Assembly: GCF_905220565.1 (NCBI RefSeq)
Contig: NC_059405.1
Span: 14,896,081-14,960,080, forward strand
Source: Melitaea cinxia
Taxonomy: Eukaryota; Arthropoda; Insecta; Lepidoptera; Nymphalidae
Direction of reading: 5' to 3'
DNA: 64,000 nt
The position numbers and the translations under genes were made by a program. The notes beneath the pieces were generated by a model, which was given only the letters and a program-made list of their open reading frames with translations, made no database searches and was not told the DNA's origin. Below, piece after piece: positions 32,494-42,480 of this stretch (position 1 is its first letter; each line of letters opens with the position of its first letter).

Positions 32494-32507
32494 TATTTGA
32501 GATCTAA
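32494..32507. repeat. Right TSD of tRNA-unit insertion
   Basis: TATTTGAGATCTAA matches 31732-31745; beyond it the host family C element continues with 'caactacttttcgag'. Confidence 0.9.
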
Positions 32508-32795
32508 CAACTACTTTTCGAGTATCTAATAATGAATTTTTATTTGACTATTTTTTCGTCCACCTATGTTGTATTAAACCGCATAACTCTTTACTGGGTG
32601 TACCGATTTTGATGGTTTTTAATTTAATCGAAAGTTGTGGTCACGTTTAAATTTCATCGAGATCTGATTACAACTTTATGAGTAATCTTTAATAACGCGT
32701 ATTTACTTGACTATTTTTTCGTCTGCGTACGTTGCTTACTTGTCAATGTAATTGAAGTCGGTTTTTTTTTTTTTTGCGAGCAAATACAATTATTA

Positions 32796-33532
32796 AAGCT
32801 ATTTACATTATATTACTAAAACTGCAATATCAACTTCTTGTACGTGTCCATATGCTTCTTAACTTTAAAACTCAGTAGTGACAGTTTTCTCCACTGCCAT
32901 ATACATGTATATTGATAATCGTAGGAAATATATCGTCGAGGGAGAAGTTTCAGGGCAGTTTGTTCGGAAACGGGCCAGGCTATTAATTCACGATGACTCT
33001 CTGAAACATTGCGAACCGTCTCGCGCCTTCACAAACACTCGTATAATTGATGATAGGAACTTTAAACGGAAACTTCAACGAGACTATTAATATATCCATT
33101 ACTATATAACACTAGACGATTTGCCTAATTGCATGCTTTTACGCTCTACTGTTGACATTTTTATGTAGCTGTTTAATAGATAAATACTTATTAGAATTTG
33201 AAAGTTTGTCGAATTAGAAATACCAATTACATTATCTAATTAAAGCTATGGTCTTTATATTTTTAAAGTGAATGAAGTGATAAACTGCACCAAAATCAGT
33301 ACATCACTTTTAGGTAAAACAGTTGCTAAATCCCAGATGTACGAGTACAATTAGATTCTTAGTCTAAACTCTCCCTTGAAAACTTCCTTCGGAGTTCAGG
33401 GGATTCCCCAATAAGGAGTCGAGTTGTTACGTCATCAATACGTCACGCTTCGAGTATTATTGATGACTTTGAACCAAAGCAATTTATTATATCTAAGTAA
33501 CGAATTTATTTAAATTGTTAATCGCATATACG
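32796..33532. other. Low-copy stretch
   Basis: No gene is recognised. The part 33380-33480 holds 'ttgttacgtcatcaatacgtcac', with two TACGTCA cAMP-response-like words 12 bp apart. A 70-codon frame at 32878-33090 has no domain. Confidence 0.4.
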
Positions 33533-33637
33533 TTTATCCTGTAATATCCCACTGCTGGGCAGAGCCCTCTTTCTCCATATCGAAGAAGGATCGGAGCTTA
33601 ATCCACCGCGCTGCTAGACTGCGGGTTGGTGGATAAT
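33533..33637 (-). mobile_element. 5'-truncated SINE A, reverse
   Basis: On plus, 'cctgtaatatcccactgctgg', 'gaaggatcggagcttaatcc' and 'gactgcgggttggtgg' are the complement of the SINE 3' end. Confidence 0.8.
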
Positions 33638-33641
33638 AAAG

Positions 33642-34948
33642 CGATGTATTAAAAATATAGCATATTTGTCAGTTGAACTTTATTTTTTAAAATACATTGG
33701 TCATATATTATAAATAGAAAATATAACCTAGGTAATTTGGTCATATTATGTTATTTTAGGTATTATATGTAACGGCCACTTGTTGAATTGTCCATCCTAC
33801 GCTATTATATTGTAAGAAAGTAAAAGTTTCATTAATCTTAATGGTTGCCACTTCAAGTCTCTGGCAGTTGATATTCATATTTGAAAAAATATTTATTTCC
33901 AATTTGATTTCATCGGTTTCTGAATAAGCCTTAATCCCAGACAAATGCAGATCAGACAATCTGACATATAGCGGTGTCCAATAAGTCCTGATATGTCGTA
34001 CTAATTACTGCGAAAAAAATATCTAAAATTAAAATAAAACATTGTTTCAAGCCTTCAAGCCGCTGTAATTTATAACCGTGGGAACTGTGACGGTGCAAAA
34101 TGGACTTCGAGAGGTTGCTCACCACCTTACTATTATTTTCTGTCAGAGGTTTCGACAGTCACGGCGTCGGGAGACATGGGATGCAGGGCTGGCGGGAAAG
34201 AAATAATGAATTGTCTAATCGACAGGACGTAGCAATCATACTATGACAATTGATACTCAGTCCAACTTTTCCTATTCCAAGTTACAACTCCGTAAATCAA
34301 AAGTTAATGTTATACATATATAGTCTATTGATTCTTCATAAATATTCTACGTAGATATATCTGTATTCTGGCTGCAACATATATAGCTTTGTATGTTTCA
34401 CATACCATTAAATTATTTGAAAAATTGTGCAAATCGGACAAGCAGTTATATAGCATAAAACCTTTAAAGAACTAGAATATTTGTACTTTTAAAAATTAAG
34501 TAGGATTTAACAAATAAAAAAAGGTACAAACAATTAAATACAGACAGCCCTGCGAGTAATTTAAGTCGGGTGACTTGCAAACAACGCGCGTTTATTTTGA
34601 ACTGTAACAAGGTATTAACTTCGAAGCGAGCCAATATCGAGCGGCAATTATATAGGCCTGTGACTTTTTATTAGCTCCAAGAGGCCAGATCATTGCAGTC
34701 GAGTTATGGGCCACGTAATGGTCTACCCGGTGGACCATTGTGAGATTTGAATATAAAAGGCCAATTAATGGACCACTTGAGTGCTATATAGATTTAAATG
34801 TTATTGACATTGGTATTGTAGGAGATAGCCGTATTGAATCTTTTAAAATCTTATTTATAATTGGAATGAAAAGAATGAGCTGAATTGAAGAGAATCAAAT
34901 CGAATGGTTCTTCTCCATTTAGAAGAATGACAGAAAACTAATTTAACA
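33642..34948. other. Low-copy stretch with two weak coding candidates and a CpG-rich block
   Basis: On the minus strand an uninterrupted frame of about 76 codons runs from 33990 down to a stop at 33756, after a possible acceptor (T-run, then 'catatcag'). It reads '...LYVRLSDLHLSGIKAY...KLEINIF...', alternating polar and hydrophobic residues like beta strands; it has no ATG. On plus, a 48-codon frame opens at 34100 in a good start context (GCAAAATGG) with a short hydrophobic stretch TTLLLFSV. Neither is identified. The block 34550-34760 is CpG-richer and holds 'aatggtctacccggtggac', part of a small palindrome. Confidence 0.3.
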
Positions 34949-35078
34949 TCACTCCGCTGAGGGTTGGCAGATGATTTCTCTACCATGAATAAGGATTGCT
35001 ATGAGGTTTCTATGATAACAACCGGGACCGACGGTTTGACGTGCTACCTGAAGGACGGTGGGCAGATCCACAAAGATA
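34949..35078 (-). mobile_element. SINE A internal and 3' fragment, reverse
   Basis: On plus, 'ggttggcagatgatttctc', 'ctaccatgaataaggattgc', 'gataacaaccgggaccgacgg' and 'gaaggacggtgggcagatcc' are complementary to the SINE body. The tRNA head is missing. Confidence 0.75.
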
Positions 35079-36769
35079 GAAAACCAGACCAAAATTAAAT
35101 ATTTGTACAAATATTAAAAGCGGGTGCTTTTTATAATATCCGTCCCGAGTCAAACCTGTTCTGGTGATTATAGTTATGGTATTGTAAAAATAAACATTTC
35201 AGAATAACTTAAGAATGCTATCGTTTTCCTTAAAAATGAATTTATTTAGTAGGATATCAGTCAACATAAAAATTAAAATAAGCTTTCTTCTTTTTATTTG
35301 TTATTCAATTATGCTTAAGTGTTTTTGTAAGTGATCACGAACAGAATGACTTGCTCTTTTTCAACAATTAATGCAGGTTGAAGTTACAAATCATGAAAAG
35401 GGACTAATTCGAAGAATAATAAATAAGAATGACTAATAAAATTTGTTTATTAAGGGAGGAGTACTTAGGAATAAATCGTAGTTACAATACAGAAAGGTTG
35501 GTTGGTATTAGATATGACTCGCAGGATCGAATTTATCCCTTTCAGTTATAGTTCTACCCTCATATTACAAATTTTACGCTTAATCGGAGGGGAAAATAGA
35601 AATATCAGTAGAGCCTTCAATGTCGTACAAAAAAATCATAAAAATTAGGCAGGTTTCTGAAGCGTCATAGTATTTTATATCTACCCTTATAAATGTGATC
35701 ACACAATTTAAAGAAATTAAGAGATCTGATATAAAAAAAACCCGAGTCCTTGTAATTTGAATTCAATCGGTATTCTTTAGAAAACTGTCTGTTTATTTTG
35801 ATTTCATGACTAAATTGACTAAATATATCTCGATTTTGATACCAAATAAAATATAGTAACTGCTTATTAAAAATTCTGATTCTGTAGAAAATAATCGCCA
35901 ACAAACTTAACAGTCACTATATATACAAGAATGTAAACTAGTGGGCGCCCAGTGGTCGAAATTCGTTTTTCAATTTTCTTAGCGTGTAGCCTAAGCTCAC
36001 ATGCTGTATTAGTTCAATTAAAAAATCATATATAAATCTTTAATAAATCGATAGTACCTAATTCATAATGTTGCAAACAAAAACTATCAAAATCCTCGCT
36101 GAGAGATTTATGCATAATAGTTAAAAATAAATTTAAGTTTTAAAGACCTACGACTTTTAAAATGCCTTTAAAACCAAAATACATACGTAAGATAAAAAAA
36201 CGTGCAAAAATGTTACGATCATTACGAAGGTTACATTAAAACGCAGATATAGCGACATGTCGCAATTGCGACCTCCCTCGTGTGATGCGAAGGTTCCTCT
36301 CATTGTAGGTCAATAACATCTAGCGAGTCAACACACATACAAACACACACTAATACGCACAAGCAACTTCAGACTTGTTCGTACTAAGCTAGTTAGTTTG
36401 TCAACAAGTGATTTAGCCATACATCGCGCTTGAAATATAGACATTTAGGTAGATTTCCAATTTTAATTAACAGTGGTTTATTGATCACACCGATTTGTTG
36501 TTGTTTTTCGCGGGTTCCACACCAGCACATAACAAATATTAGAATAGTCCATATAGAGATTTGCCGTAGTAGCGCAGGAACTCAGCTGTGATTACCAGAC
36601 TCCAAACAATTATATTAACGTATATAACACAGATATATGATTACCAAATAATAGAGAATATTACGCAAATCAGATATAAACCTTTGTGGCAAGTTCTCAA
36701 AACATTTCGAGAGGCAGAGCTCACATTAACGTTAACATTTTGATATTAAAATATTCATTTATTAAAACA
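35079..36769. other. Low-copy stretch
   Basis: A 79-codon reverse frame at 35665-35904 has no domain. The part 36230-36320 ('atgtcgcaattgcgacctcc', 'cgtgtgatgcgaaggttcc') is slightly CpG-richer. No repeat family is recognised. Confidence 0.4.
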
Positions 36770-36935
36770 CTATAGCTGTGCCCCGCGAGTTCATATATAT
36801 TTTTCTATAACATTCCTTGGTAAATGGGCTATGAAACACAAAAAGCTTTTTTCATATCGAACCAGTAGTTCTAGAGATTAGCGCGTTTAAACAAACAAAC
36901 AAACTTTTCGGCTTTATAATATTAGTAGGTATAGA
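36770..36935 (-). mobile_element. Helitron-like element, reverse
   Basis: On minus it begins TCTATACCTACTAATATTAT with A before it, then 'aaagccgaaaagtttg' and (TTTG)n, 'ggctatgaa'-complement 'gatagcccatttacc'-type block, and ends GCGGGGCACAGC with a decayed CTAG. It is related to 9628-9803 and 37273-37448. Confidence 0.7.
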
Positions 36936-37149
36936 TTGTTCAGTCTCTTTGAATATATTTAAATGCCGTTATATCGGTCGTAACTTCCGCGTGCTATATT
37001 CATGGGACATGTTCGTAAGTTCATCGGCACAATTTACAATTTACCCGACAACTCTTTGTCTGGTTTATTTGGGTTCCGTACTCAATAATATAAATATTAA
37101 TGTCATACACGGGATTAAGTTGCGACCCTTTTCCTGTGTGAAAGAAGAG

Positions 37150-37200
37150 GAGGAAGAGGCCTATCTATGCCCAGCAGTGGGATATTACACTCTGAATCGT
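37150..37200 (+). mobile_element. SINE A 3'-end fragment
   Basis: 'Aggaagaggcctatctatgc' and 'cccagcagtgggatattac' are the last 50 bp of family A. Confidence 0.7.
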
Positions 37201-37272
37201 ATTCAATGGGAAGTAACGAAGCTCAATGGTGGTCAATGGAACCAATAGTTTCTGCAATCCTTCCTTACGTAT

Positions 37273-37448
37273 GTATACTAATATTATAAAGACGAAAAGT
37301 TTGTTTGTTTGTTTAAACGCGCTAATCTCAGGTACTATATGTTCGAATCAAAAAATTCTTTCAACGTTGGATAGCCCATTTACCATGGAAGGCTAAAGAA
37401 TATTTTTTCCCTCAAAATAACGCGGTTGAAACCGTGGTGTACAGTTAG
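37273..37448 (+). mobile_element. Helitron-like element, plus copy
   Basis: 'Tatactaatattataaagac', 'gaaaagtttgtttgtttg', 'gatagcccatttaccatgg' and 'gaaaccgtggtgtacag' match 9628-9803; the final CTAG is TTAG before T. Confidence 0.65.
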
Positions 37449-37477
37449 TAGGTTTATAGCCTTAAAATAAAAAACGT

Positions 37478-37755
37478 AAACCTGCAAGTGGTCGATTTAA
37501 TGCTGGTGGTCGCGACTTCGATTCCAGTTCTGGGCAGATATTTGTATTCAGGTATACGAATATCTTTTTATATTCTGGGTCCTTGTGGGTCACCGCATTT
37601 GATGAGAATGTATATGCGTAGGTCCCGGTTGTTATCAGCCCCCTATAGCATGCGTCATTCAAGGCACGGAAAGTTATCGCCATACCGCAGTGGAGTGGCG
37701 TTGTGAGTTAAGCTCTTTTCTATGTAAATGAGGTCTTTGCCTAACAGGACATTTA
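37478..37755 (+). mobile_element. Old, diverged SINE related to family A
   Basis: A B-box-like 'cgacttcgattccagttctgg', then 'ttctgggtccttgtgggtcac', 'taggtcccggttgttatcag' and 'ataccgcagtggagtggcg' follow the order of family A at low identity. It is probably an older subfamily. Confidence 0.6.
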
Positions 37756-38275
37756 CAAGCTAATTCTGTTCACTTCGTCGTTTTATATTATCTTATCTCC
37801 GTTTATTTCTATTTTTATATTATACAGTTAGAGAACTTGTTTGTGTAGGACTCTCTGATGGTCGATGACTTTTACTCTGCCATTTAGATCTACTGTTGCG
37901 TTTTAAAAGATAAATCTTACTTAATCCGTTATAAAATTATGAAAGAAGACTTTTCTTTTGTAAGATTACCTTACTGGTGGTAAAACCAGACGCATTATCT
38001 ATTAGAATATATAATACGGGAAACAAAAGCTTTGTACCACTTTTTAACTAAATTGCGCGGACGGAGGAGTATGAAATTTCGCACACTTATAGTTTATATA
38101 GAGGAGTGCAGAATGCTAATAATTTATTTTTTAATTATGTATAAAAATAATATAATCAATAAAAAAAATTACACACACTACCATGTATTTGACCCAACAC
38201 GTATATATACTCTTTTGTTTATTATTACAGAAGTATATATAATCTTTGACATCAGAGCCTAAATAATGTTTAAAC
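37756..38275. other. AT-rich low-copy stretch
   Basis: A 76-codon plus frame at 38032-38262 is AT-driven. No feature is recognised. Confidence 0.45.
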
Positions 38276-38757
38276 CGCCACGCTGTTCCACTGCGGGTTG
38301 GCGGAAAGATTGCCTACTATGAGTAAGCCGTGTGGCAGTAAAGAGTAAAGCTACCCTCTCTCTTCACGTGGGTGTCGCAAGAGGCGACTAAGGTATAACA
38401 TAGTTCCACTATACCACCTTGGAACTTAAAAAGCCGACCGATGGCGGGATAGCCATCCAACAGCTGGCTTTGAAATACACAGGCCGATGACGGGCAGCAG
38501 CATCTTCGGTGCGACAAAGCCAGCCCTGCGGTCACCAACCCGCCTGCCCAGCGTGGTGACTATGGGCAACACACATGAGTTCACGCCATTTTTGGCGCGA
38601 ACTTGAGGAGGTCTATGTCCGGCAGTGGACTGCGGTGGGCTGTAGTGATGATGATGATGATGAATAACGATCGCTATCAGATGTACATGATAACAACCGG
38701 GACCGACAGCTTAACGTACTCTTCGAGGCACAGTGGGGAGACTCACAAGGATTAACA
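38276..38757 (-). mobile_element. SINE A split by a family B retroelement
   Basis: SINE A on the minus strand covers 38276-38326 ('ctgttccactgcgggttggcgg') and resumes at 38660 ('gaataacgatcgctatcag' to 'cagtggggagactcacaagg'). The head is absent. Confidence 0.8.
38327..38659 (+). mobile_element. Family B retroelement inserted in SINE A
   Basis: It opens 'gccgtgtggcagtaaagag', contains 'cacgtgggtgtcgcaagagg' and 'gccgatgacgggcagcagc', and ends 'tccggcagtggactgcgg' with a (GAT)n tail. ATGAGTAA at 38319-38326 and ATGAATAA at 38660-38667 flank it. It sits at the same SINE position as the copy at 9079-9404. Confidence 0.85.
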
Positions 38758-38797
38758 AACTTACAGGAAATAAATAGTTGGATAATCAAAAATATAC

Positions 38798-38858
38798 AAT
38801 CCGAGCGGGAATCGAACCCGCGTCATTACACCAAAGCGGTCGTCGTTCGTATAGTTAA
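38798..38858 (-). mobile_element. tRNA-like SINE head (family G), reverse
   Basis: On minus, 'cgacgaccgctttggtgtaatgacgcgggttcgattcccgctcgg' type sequence combines an A-box side and a B box (GGTTCGATTCC) but lacks the middle of a tRNA, so it is not a functional tRNA gene. It is related to 21571-21655. Confidence 0.55.
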
Positions 38859-39255
38859 CAATTGTGTTACTAGCTCAAAAATAAACATTTTTTGAGAATA
38901 AAGCACAGCCTCCTTGGAGGTGTGCAATTATCGGATTTAGTACAATTGTTAGGAAGTGACCGACTTGCGTACATACAGGGCTATATGTTTTTATATACAA
39001 ACGTTTGCAAACCAACAAATATAAAACCGCATACAAAATCATCGGTCCGCTGCAGGGCATCGATCGCAGTCCTCAAGACAGTCACCGATTACATAATGCA
39101 GTCAAGTTGTTATTCGCCTACATATCACTCGCTTGCTGAATATTATATCGGAATATTAAACGATTTTAAAACTTAAATTGACACTCGGTTTTACTTGTAC
39201 TATTTCTAATTATACAAAAATTTGGCAATAAAAATGAGCTCATTTTATACTACTA
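38859..39255. other. Low-copy stretch
   Basis: Overlapping plus (94 codons, 38892-39176) and minus (61 codons) frames have no domain. No repeat is recognised. Confidence 0.4.
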
Positions 39256-39480
39256 GGTCGGTAAACAAACGTCTAGTCCATAAACGGCTACCATAGACTA
39301 TGAATGCTTGCTCATATAATTTGACTATATAGCCCATCCCTAGGAGCTCTAGCTACCTTACGATAAGAACACAACACTAGTCGAGAGCAGTATTATTTAT
39401 CTGTAATCTCCTTTCATATTGCGGTAATTCCCCAGTCGGGCTGCTTCACATTTTGGGGAAACACCTTTTTTTAGAATCAA
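39256..39480 (-). mobile_element. Family D element, degenerate, reverse
   Basis: On plus, 'aggtcggtaaacaaacgtc', 'cggctaccatagactatg', 'taggagctctagctacctta', 'gaacacaacactagtcg' and 'aattccccagtcgggctgc' are complementary to family D in the right order. Confidence 0.65.
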
Positions 39481-40329
39481 CAAATTTTAAAATAATTTTA
39501 ACTTTAAAAATCTTCTTAATTTAGAAAGAGTATAAAGTAAGATAAAAACTCATAGTAACTGACTTGTGACCTTAAAGTTCAACATCGCAAGTAAACTCAC
39601 AGGATAAGTTTAGTATTCACGTATAAATAAGGTGATTCATGTCACTTTTTTCACTCGCGTAATACACCAGTAAAAATATAACATTCGAATTTTAAATGGA
39701 ATCTATTTTTAAAACGGTATAACATTTCTGTGTGGGAGTATGAAGTGCATATGAAGGTTTTCAAATATTTCCACAGACTATACACGACTCTGGCATTTTA
39801 CGATATAAATACTTCATGGTAATAAAAAACTTGTTTCAGAACTAATTTCAAAGCTAAAACGTTGGTATCTAAATTTAAAAACTTGTGTATAAATAAGGGA
39901 AAAAATGTTTTAGGTTAATTTTAATTATCGTTAAAAGTTAACACTATTAGTAGAAGCCTCAGCCTAAGGTCTTTAAATTTGACACCTTTTAAAGAATATT
40001 AAAGGGCTGCTTTTTGCTGTTTGAGTAATGTTTAAGATATTTTGATTATACTATCGGAATATTTACAATTTAAGGACAGTATAGAAGGACATCCACGTTC
40101 AGACAGTTAGGTCCAACATCCTACACCGGTCATAAATACCATATAAATAATTACTCTCGACTGTCGCACCGTGAATGGTGACTTCACGTTATAAATCGAA
40201 ACAGGAGACTGGAATCGTCAAATGGCTCGAACGAGATACATTATAGATATGGTTCAGTACGCGGAGGCCGTGGATCGTTGTGTGACACCCTTCGCTGCGC
40301 TGAAATCATCGAGTTCTATAAACGTTTGC
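39481..40329. other. Low-copy stretch
   Basis: AT-rich DNA with no recognised gene or repeat. Confidence 0.45.
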
Positions 40330-40368
40330 TTGTGTGTGTGCGTGCCTGCGTGCGTGCGTGCGTGCGTG

Positions 40369-40429
<61 letters not shown>
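40330..40429. repeat. Compound (TG)n / (TGCG)n microsatellite
   Basis: A (TG)n lead-in, then a (TGCG)n block of about six units at 40344-40368, then about 30 TG units. The frame that reads it as a Val/Cys repeat protein is an artefact. Confidence 0.95.
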
Positions 40430-40431
<2 letters not shown>

Positions 40432-40469
40432 ATGACGAAATATAGCCTATCATGAAACTTATATTAGCT

Positions 40470-40560
40470 GTCTACATATATATTTGTCTGTTACCAATAA
40501 CACAAACTTTAAGTTAATTCTCTTAGGAACAGACAAACGTGTGTATGTTAAATATGTACA
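40470..40560 (+). mobile_element. SINE family E 3' part
   Basis: 'Tctgttaccaataacacaaac', 'ctcttaggaacagacaaac' and 'gtgtgtatgtt' match 3450-3530. The head is missing or replaced by the microsatellite. Confidence 0.65.
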
Positions 40561-40572
40561 TTTAAAAAAAAT

Positions 40573-40926
40573 GTCGTTGTGTCTGGACCTCATTTAGGCT
40601 TCCATTTTGTTTTATCTTTTTTTGAAAAAGATAAAACAAGAGTGTTGTGTTTCAGATCCGGGACCCTCCAATTAAAGCGGCTGAAGACTCCCGCAGAGGT
40701 TTGGTCGGAGTTGCACCCCCAAGTGCTGAAGCCGACATACAGTCCAGGACTGCTTACCCGGACGTCCTCGATATCACCCGTAAATGGGTTCTCTTGCGAT
40801 ACCAAAAAAAAAGTGTTGTATTCGGCAACGCGCTTGCGATGCTTCTGGTATTGCAGAAGTCTATAAGCTACGGTAATCGCTTACCATCAGGTGAGCCGTA
40901 CGCCTGTTTGCTGACCTAGTTGCTAT
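40573..40926 (+). mobile_element. Retroelement fragment with family D tail and a different 5' part
   Basis: The end 'ttcggcaacgcgcttgcgatg', 'ctataagctacggtaatcgc' and 'ttaccatcaggtgagccgt' is a well-kept family D tail. The preceding 270 bp ('cagatccgggaccctcc', 'agcggctgaagactcccgc', 'cttacccggacgtcctcg') are more GC-rich and not shared with other D copies. They could be the end of a LINE coding region, but no domain can be read. Confidence 0.55.
40609..40637. repeat. Perfect 13-bp hairpin
   Basis: GTTTTATCTTTTT and AAAAAGATAAAAC form a perfect stem with a TTG loop inside the retroelement fragment. Confidence 0.85.
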
Positions 40927-42099
40927 ATAAAATAATGTAGTTTTGCTGAGAGCCATCGGTAAGAGACTCAATAGTTATTAAAAACAAAAGCCGTCACTAA
41001 AATTCTACCAAAAATTCGTTAAATATCAAATTCAAAATATAAAAAGCAGTCACTTAAAAGAAGATTAAACCCTTCATCGTGGTCGTAATTCAGGTCACCA
41101 GCTTGGCAGGACGAAGCGAACCTTAAGCCCTAACATCGAATATTCAGTGCCAAGTTTCAAGGGTGAAAAATAAAAGGAGAGAAATTAGCTGTCTGCCCGA
41201 CGGTTTTTACTCTTATTTCATTCAACAAATTGATCCAGGAAGCTTATTAAACTGCCTATGTAGATTCGTTTTATCTTTTTTTCTATTTTATTGTTTTTAA
41301 TTAATTGTTTTGACTTTTGTTAATAAATTTTGGGAGGGTAATTTGTTCTGTGTGTTTATTGTGGGTAATAAAGTTTTTATTTTCAATTTAATTAGAATTA
41401 AAGATACATTCTCAAACATTAAGTATACCGTTGGAAACGTGGATAGAATAATAATGTTATAGGAACAAAACCATGCAGGTACCCGTAACTTCGCCTATAT
41501 AAAAAAATATTTTTTGAGTTATGTTTGTATAATTTTTGTAATCAAGTATAGATTGACTTTGAGAGGTTTTTTTTTAAAATAAGCATAATAATAAAAATTA
41601 CATCTTAAGAATTTGTTGTCAGTTCGTATTTTCGTACATTTTTAATTACGTTAAAAGTAATAAAATAAATTTTAGCAATGATTTTTGTTATACATGTTTA
41701 AGTATTATTTCTCTTTTTTTGAATGCTTTACACTGATATTATATTGAAGCGGTAAACATATGGTTAAATATACTGTAGCTTACTCACTCTTTAAAGAAGT
41801 ATTTATAACAACACATTTGATGTTAAAATTCTTTACATTTTCATCTGACGTCTCGAAACAACGTACCTGTAACAAAAATAAATAGAAAAATATTAAACAA
41901 TGTAAGCAAAAATAAAATATGCCTATACAAATAGATAATGTGTATGGTTACGACTGCTCTAAATTAACTCAGCTTGTATCTAAATATCTAAATATTTGGA
42001 TACCATGAGTCATGGGGTTATAGTTTTAGCCTATAACTCTAAAAGAAATGAAATTAAACCCCACCTTTAAAGAAAAGAATTAATTCACAGTCTGTGAAT
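40927..42099. other. AT-rich low-copy stretch
   Basis: No gene is seen. The part 41060-41210 ('caccagcttggcaggacg', 'agctgtctgcccgacgg') is more GC-rich than its surroundings. Confidence 0.4.
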
Positions 42100-42178
42100 G
42101 TTATAAATGTGTTTAATGTTTAAAATGTAGTTGTGTTGTACAATAAAGTATAAATAAATAAATAAATAAAATAAATAA
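42100..42178 (+). mobile_element. LINE-like 3' tail
   Basis: 'Gttgtgttgtacaataaagt' followed by (AAAT)n resembles a LINE 3' end with AATAAA and an A-rich microsatellite tail. Confidence 0.4.
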
Positions 42179-42347
42179 TTCAGTTTTATGATATTAATAC
42201 AGATCTCAATAGTGTGTGAAACCACAGAAGCGAAGCGCCGCAAATGGGCAGCAACGATTTCTTCCTTCAGTTTTATCTACGAGCAAGTCAGTCAAACCAC
42301 CGCAGTGCAACGCAGCAATTAAGCTTATAAGGAGACCTCCCATATAT

Positions 42348-42480
42348 TGACGACGCATTGGCACAGTGGTTACACCACTTACTGATACGTTTGCAGTCGT
42401 GAGTTCAATCCCCGCACATGACAAACATTTGTAATATCTATACATAGTTTTCCTGGTCTGGACGTTTTAAACATGTGTTA
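42348..42480 (+). mobile_element. SINE A-related copy, 5' part only
   Basis: 'Gacgacgcattggcacagtgg' (A box) and 'gagttcaatccccgcacatg' (altered B box) lead into 'acaaacatttgtaatatctat' and 'cctggtctgg', as in family A but with a diverged head. The 3' half is not found. Confidence 0.7.

Larger units (their letters stand above)
31740..32494. repeat. Compound inverted and direct repeat around tRNA-like units
   Basis: Two overlapping palindromes share the left arm. Arm 31740-31941 is the reverse complement of 32029-32230 (202 bp each, spacer 87 bp). Arm 31786-32030 is the reverse complement of 32250-32494 (245 bp each). I saw no mismatch in either pair. The two plus-strand units repeat directly at 310 bp. 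The near-perfect identity implies recent formation or ongoing conversion. Confidence 0.9.
31580..32795 (+). mobile_element. Family C element split by the tRNA-unit insertion
   Basis: The left part (31580-31745) opens 'ttaagcgacttccaaaaaagg' and reaches 'tatttgagatctaa'. The right part (32494-32795) resumes 'tatttgagatctaacaacta' and ends 'ttgaagtcgg' plus T-run and 'gcgagcaaatacaatta'. Joined, they follow 19795-20441 apart from an internal deletion. The interruption is the 748-bp insertion at 31746-32493. Confidence 0.85.

Noticed and set aside
38798..38858. Possible tRNA gene on the minus strand
   Set aside because: It has a B box and part of an A box but lacks the middle of the cloverleaf; it is a SINE head remnant.
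40222..40455. Val/Cys repeat protein
   Set aside because: It is a translation of the (TG)n and (TGCG)n microsatellite.
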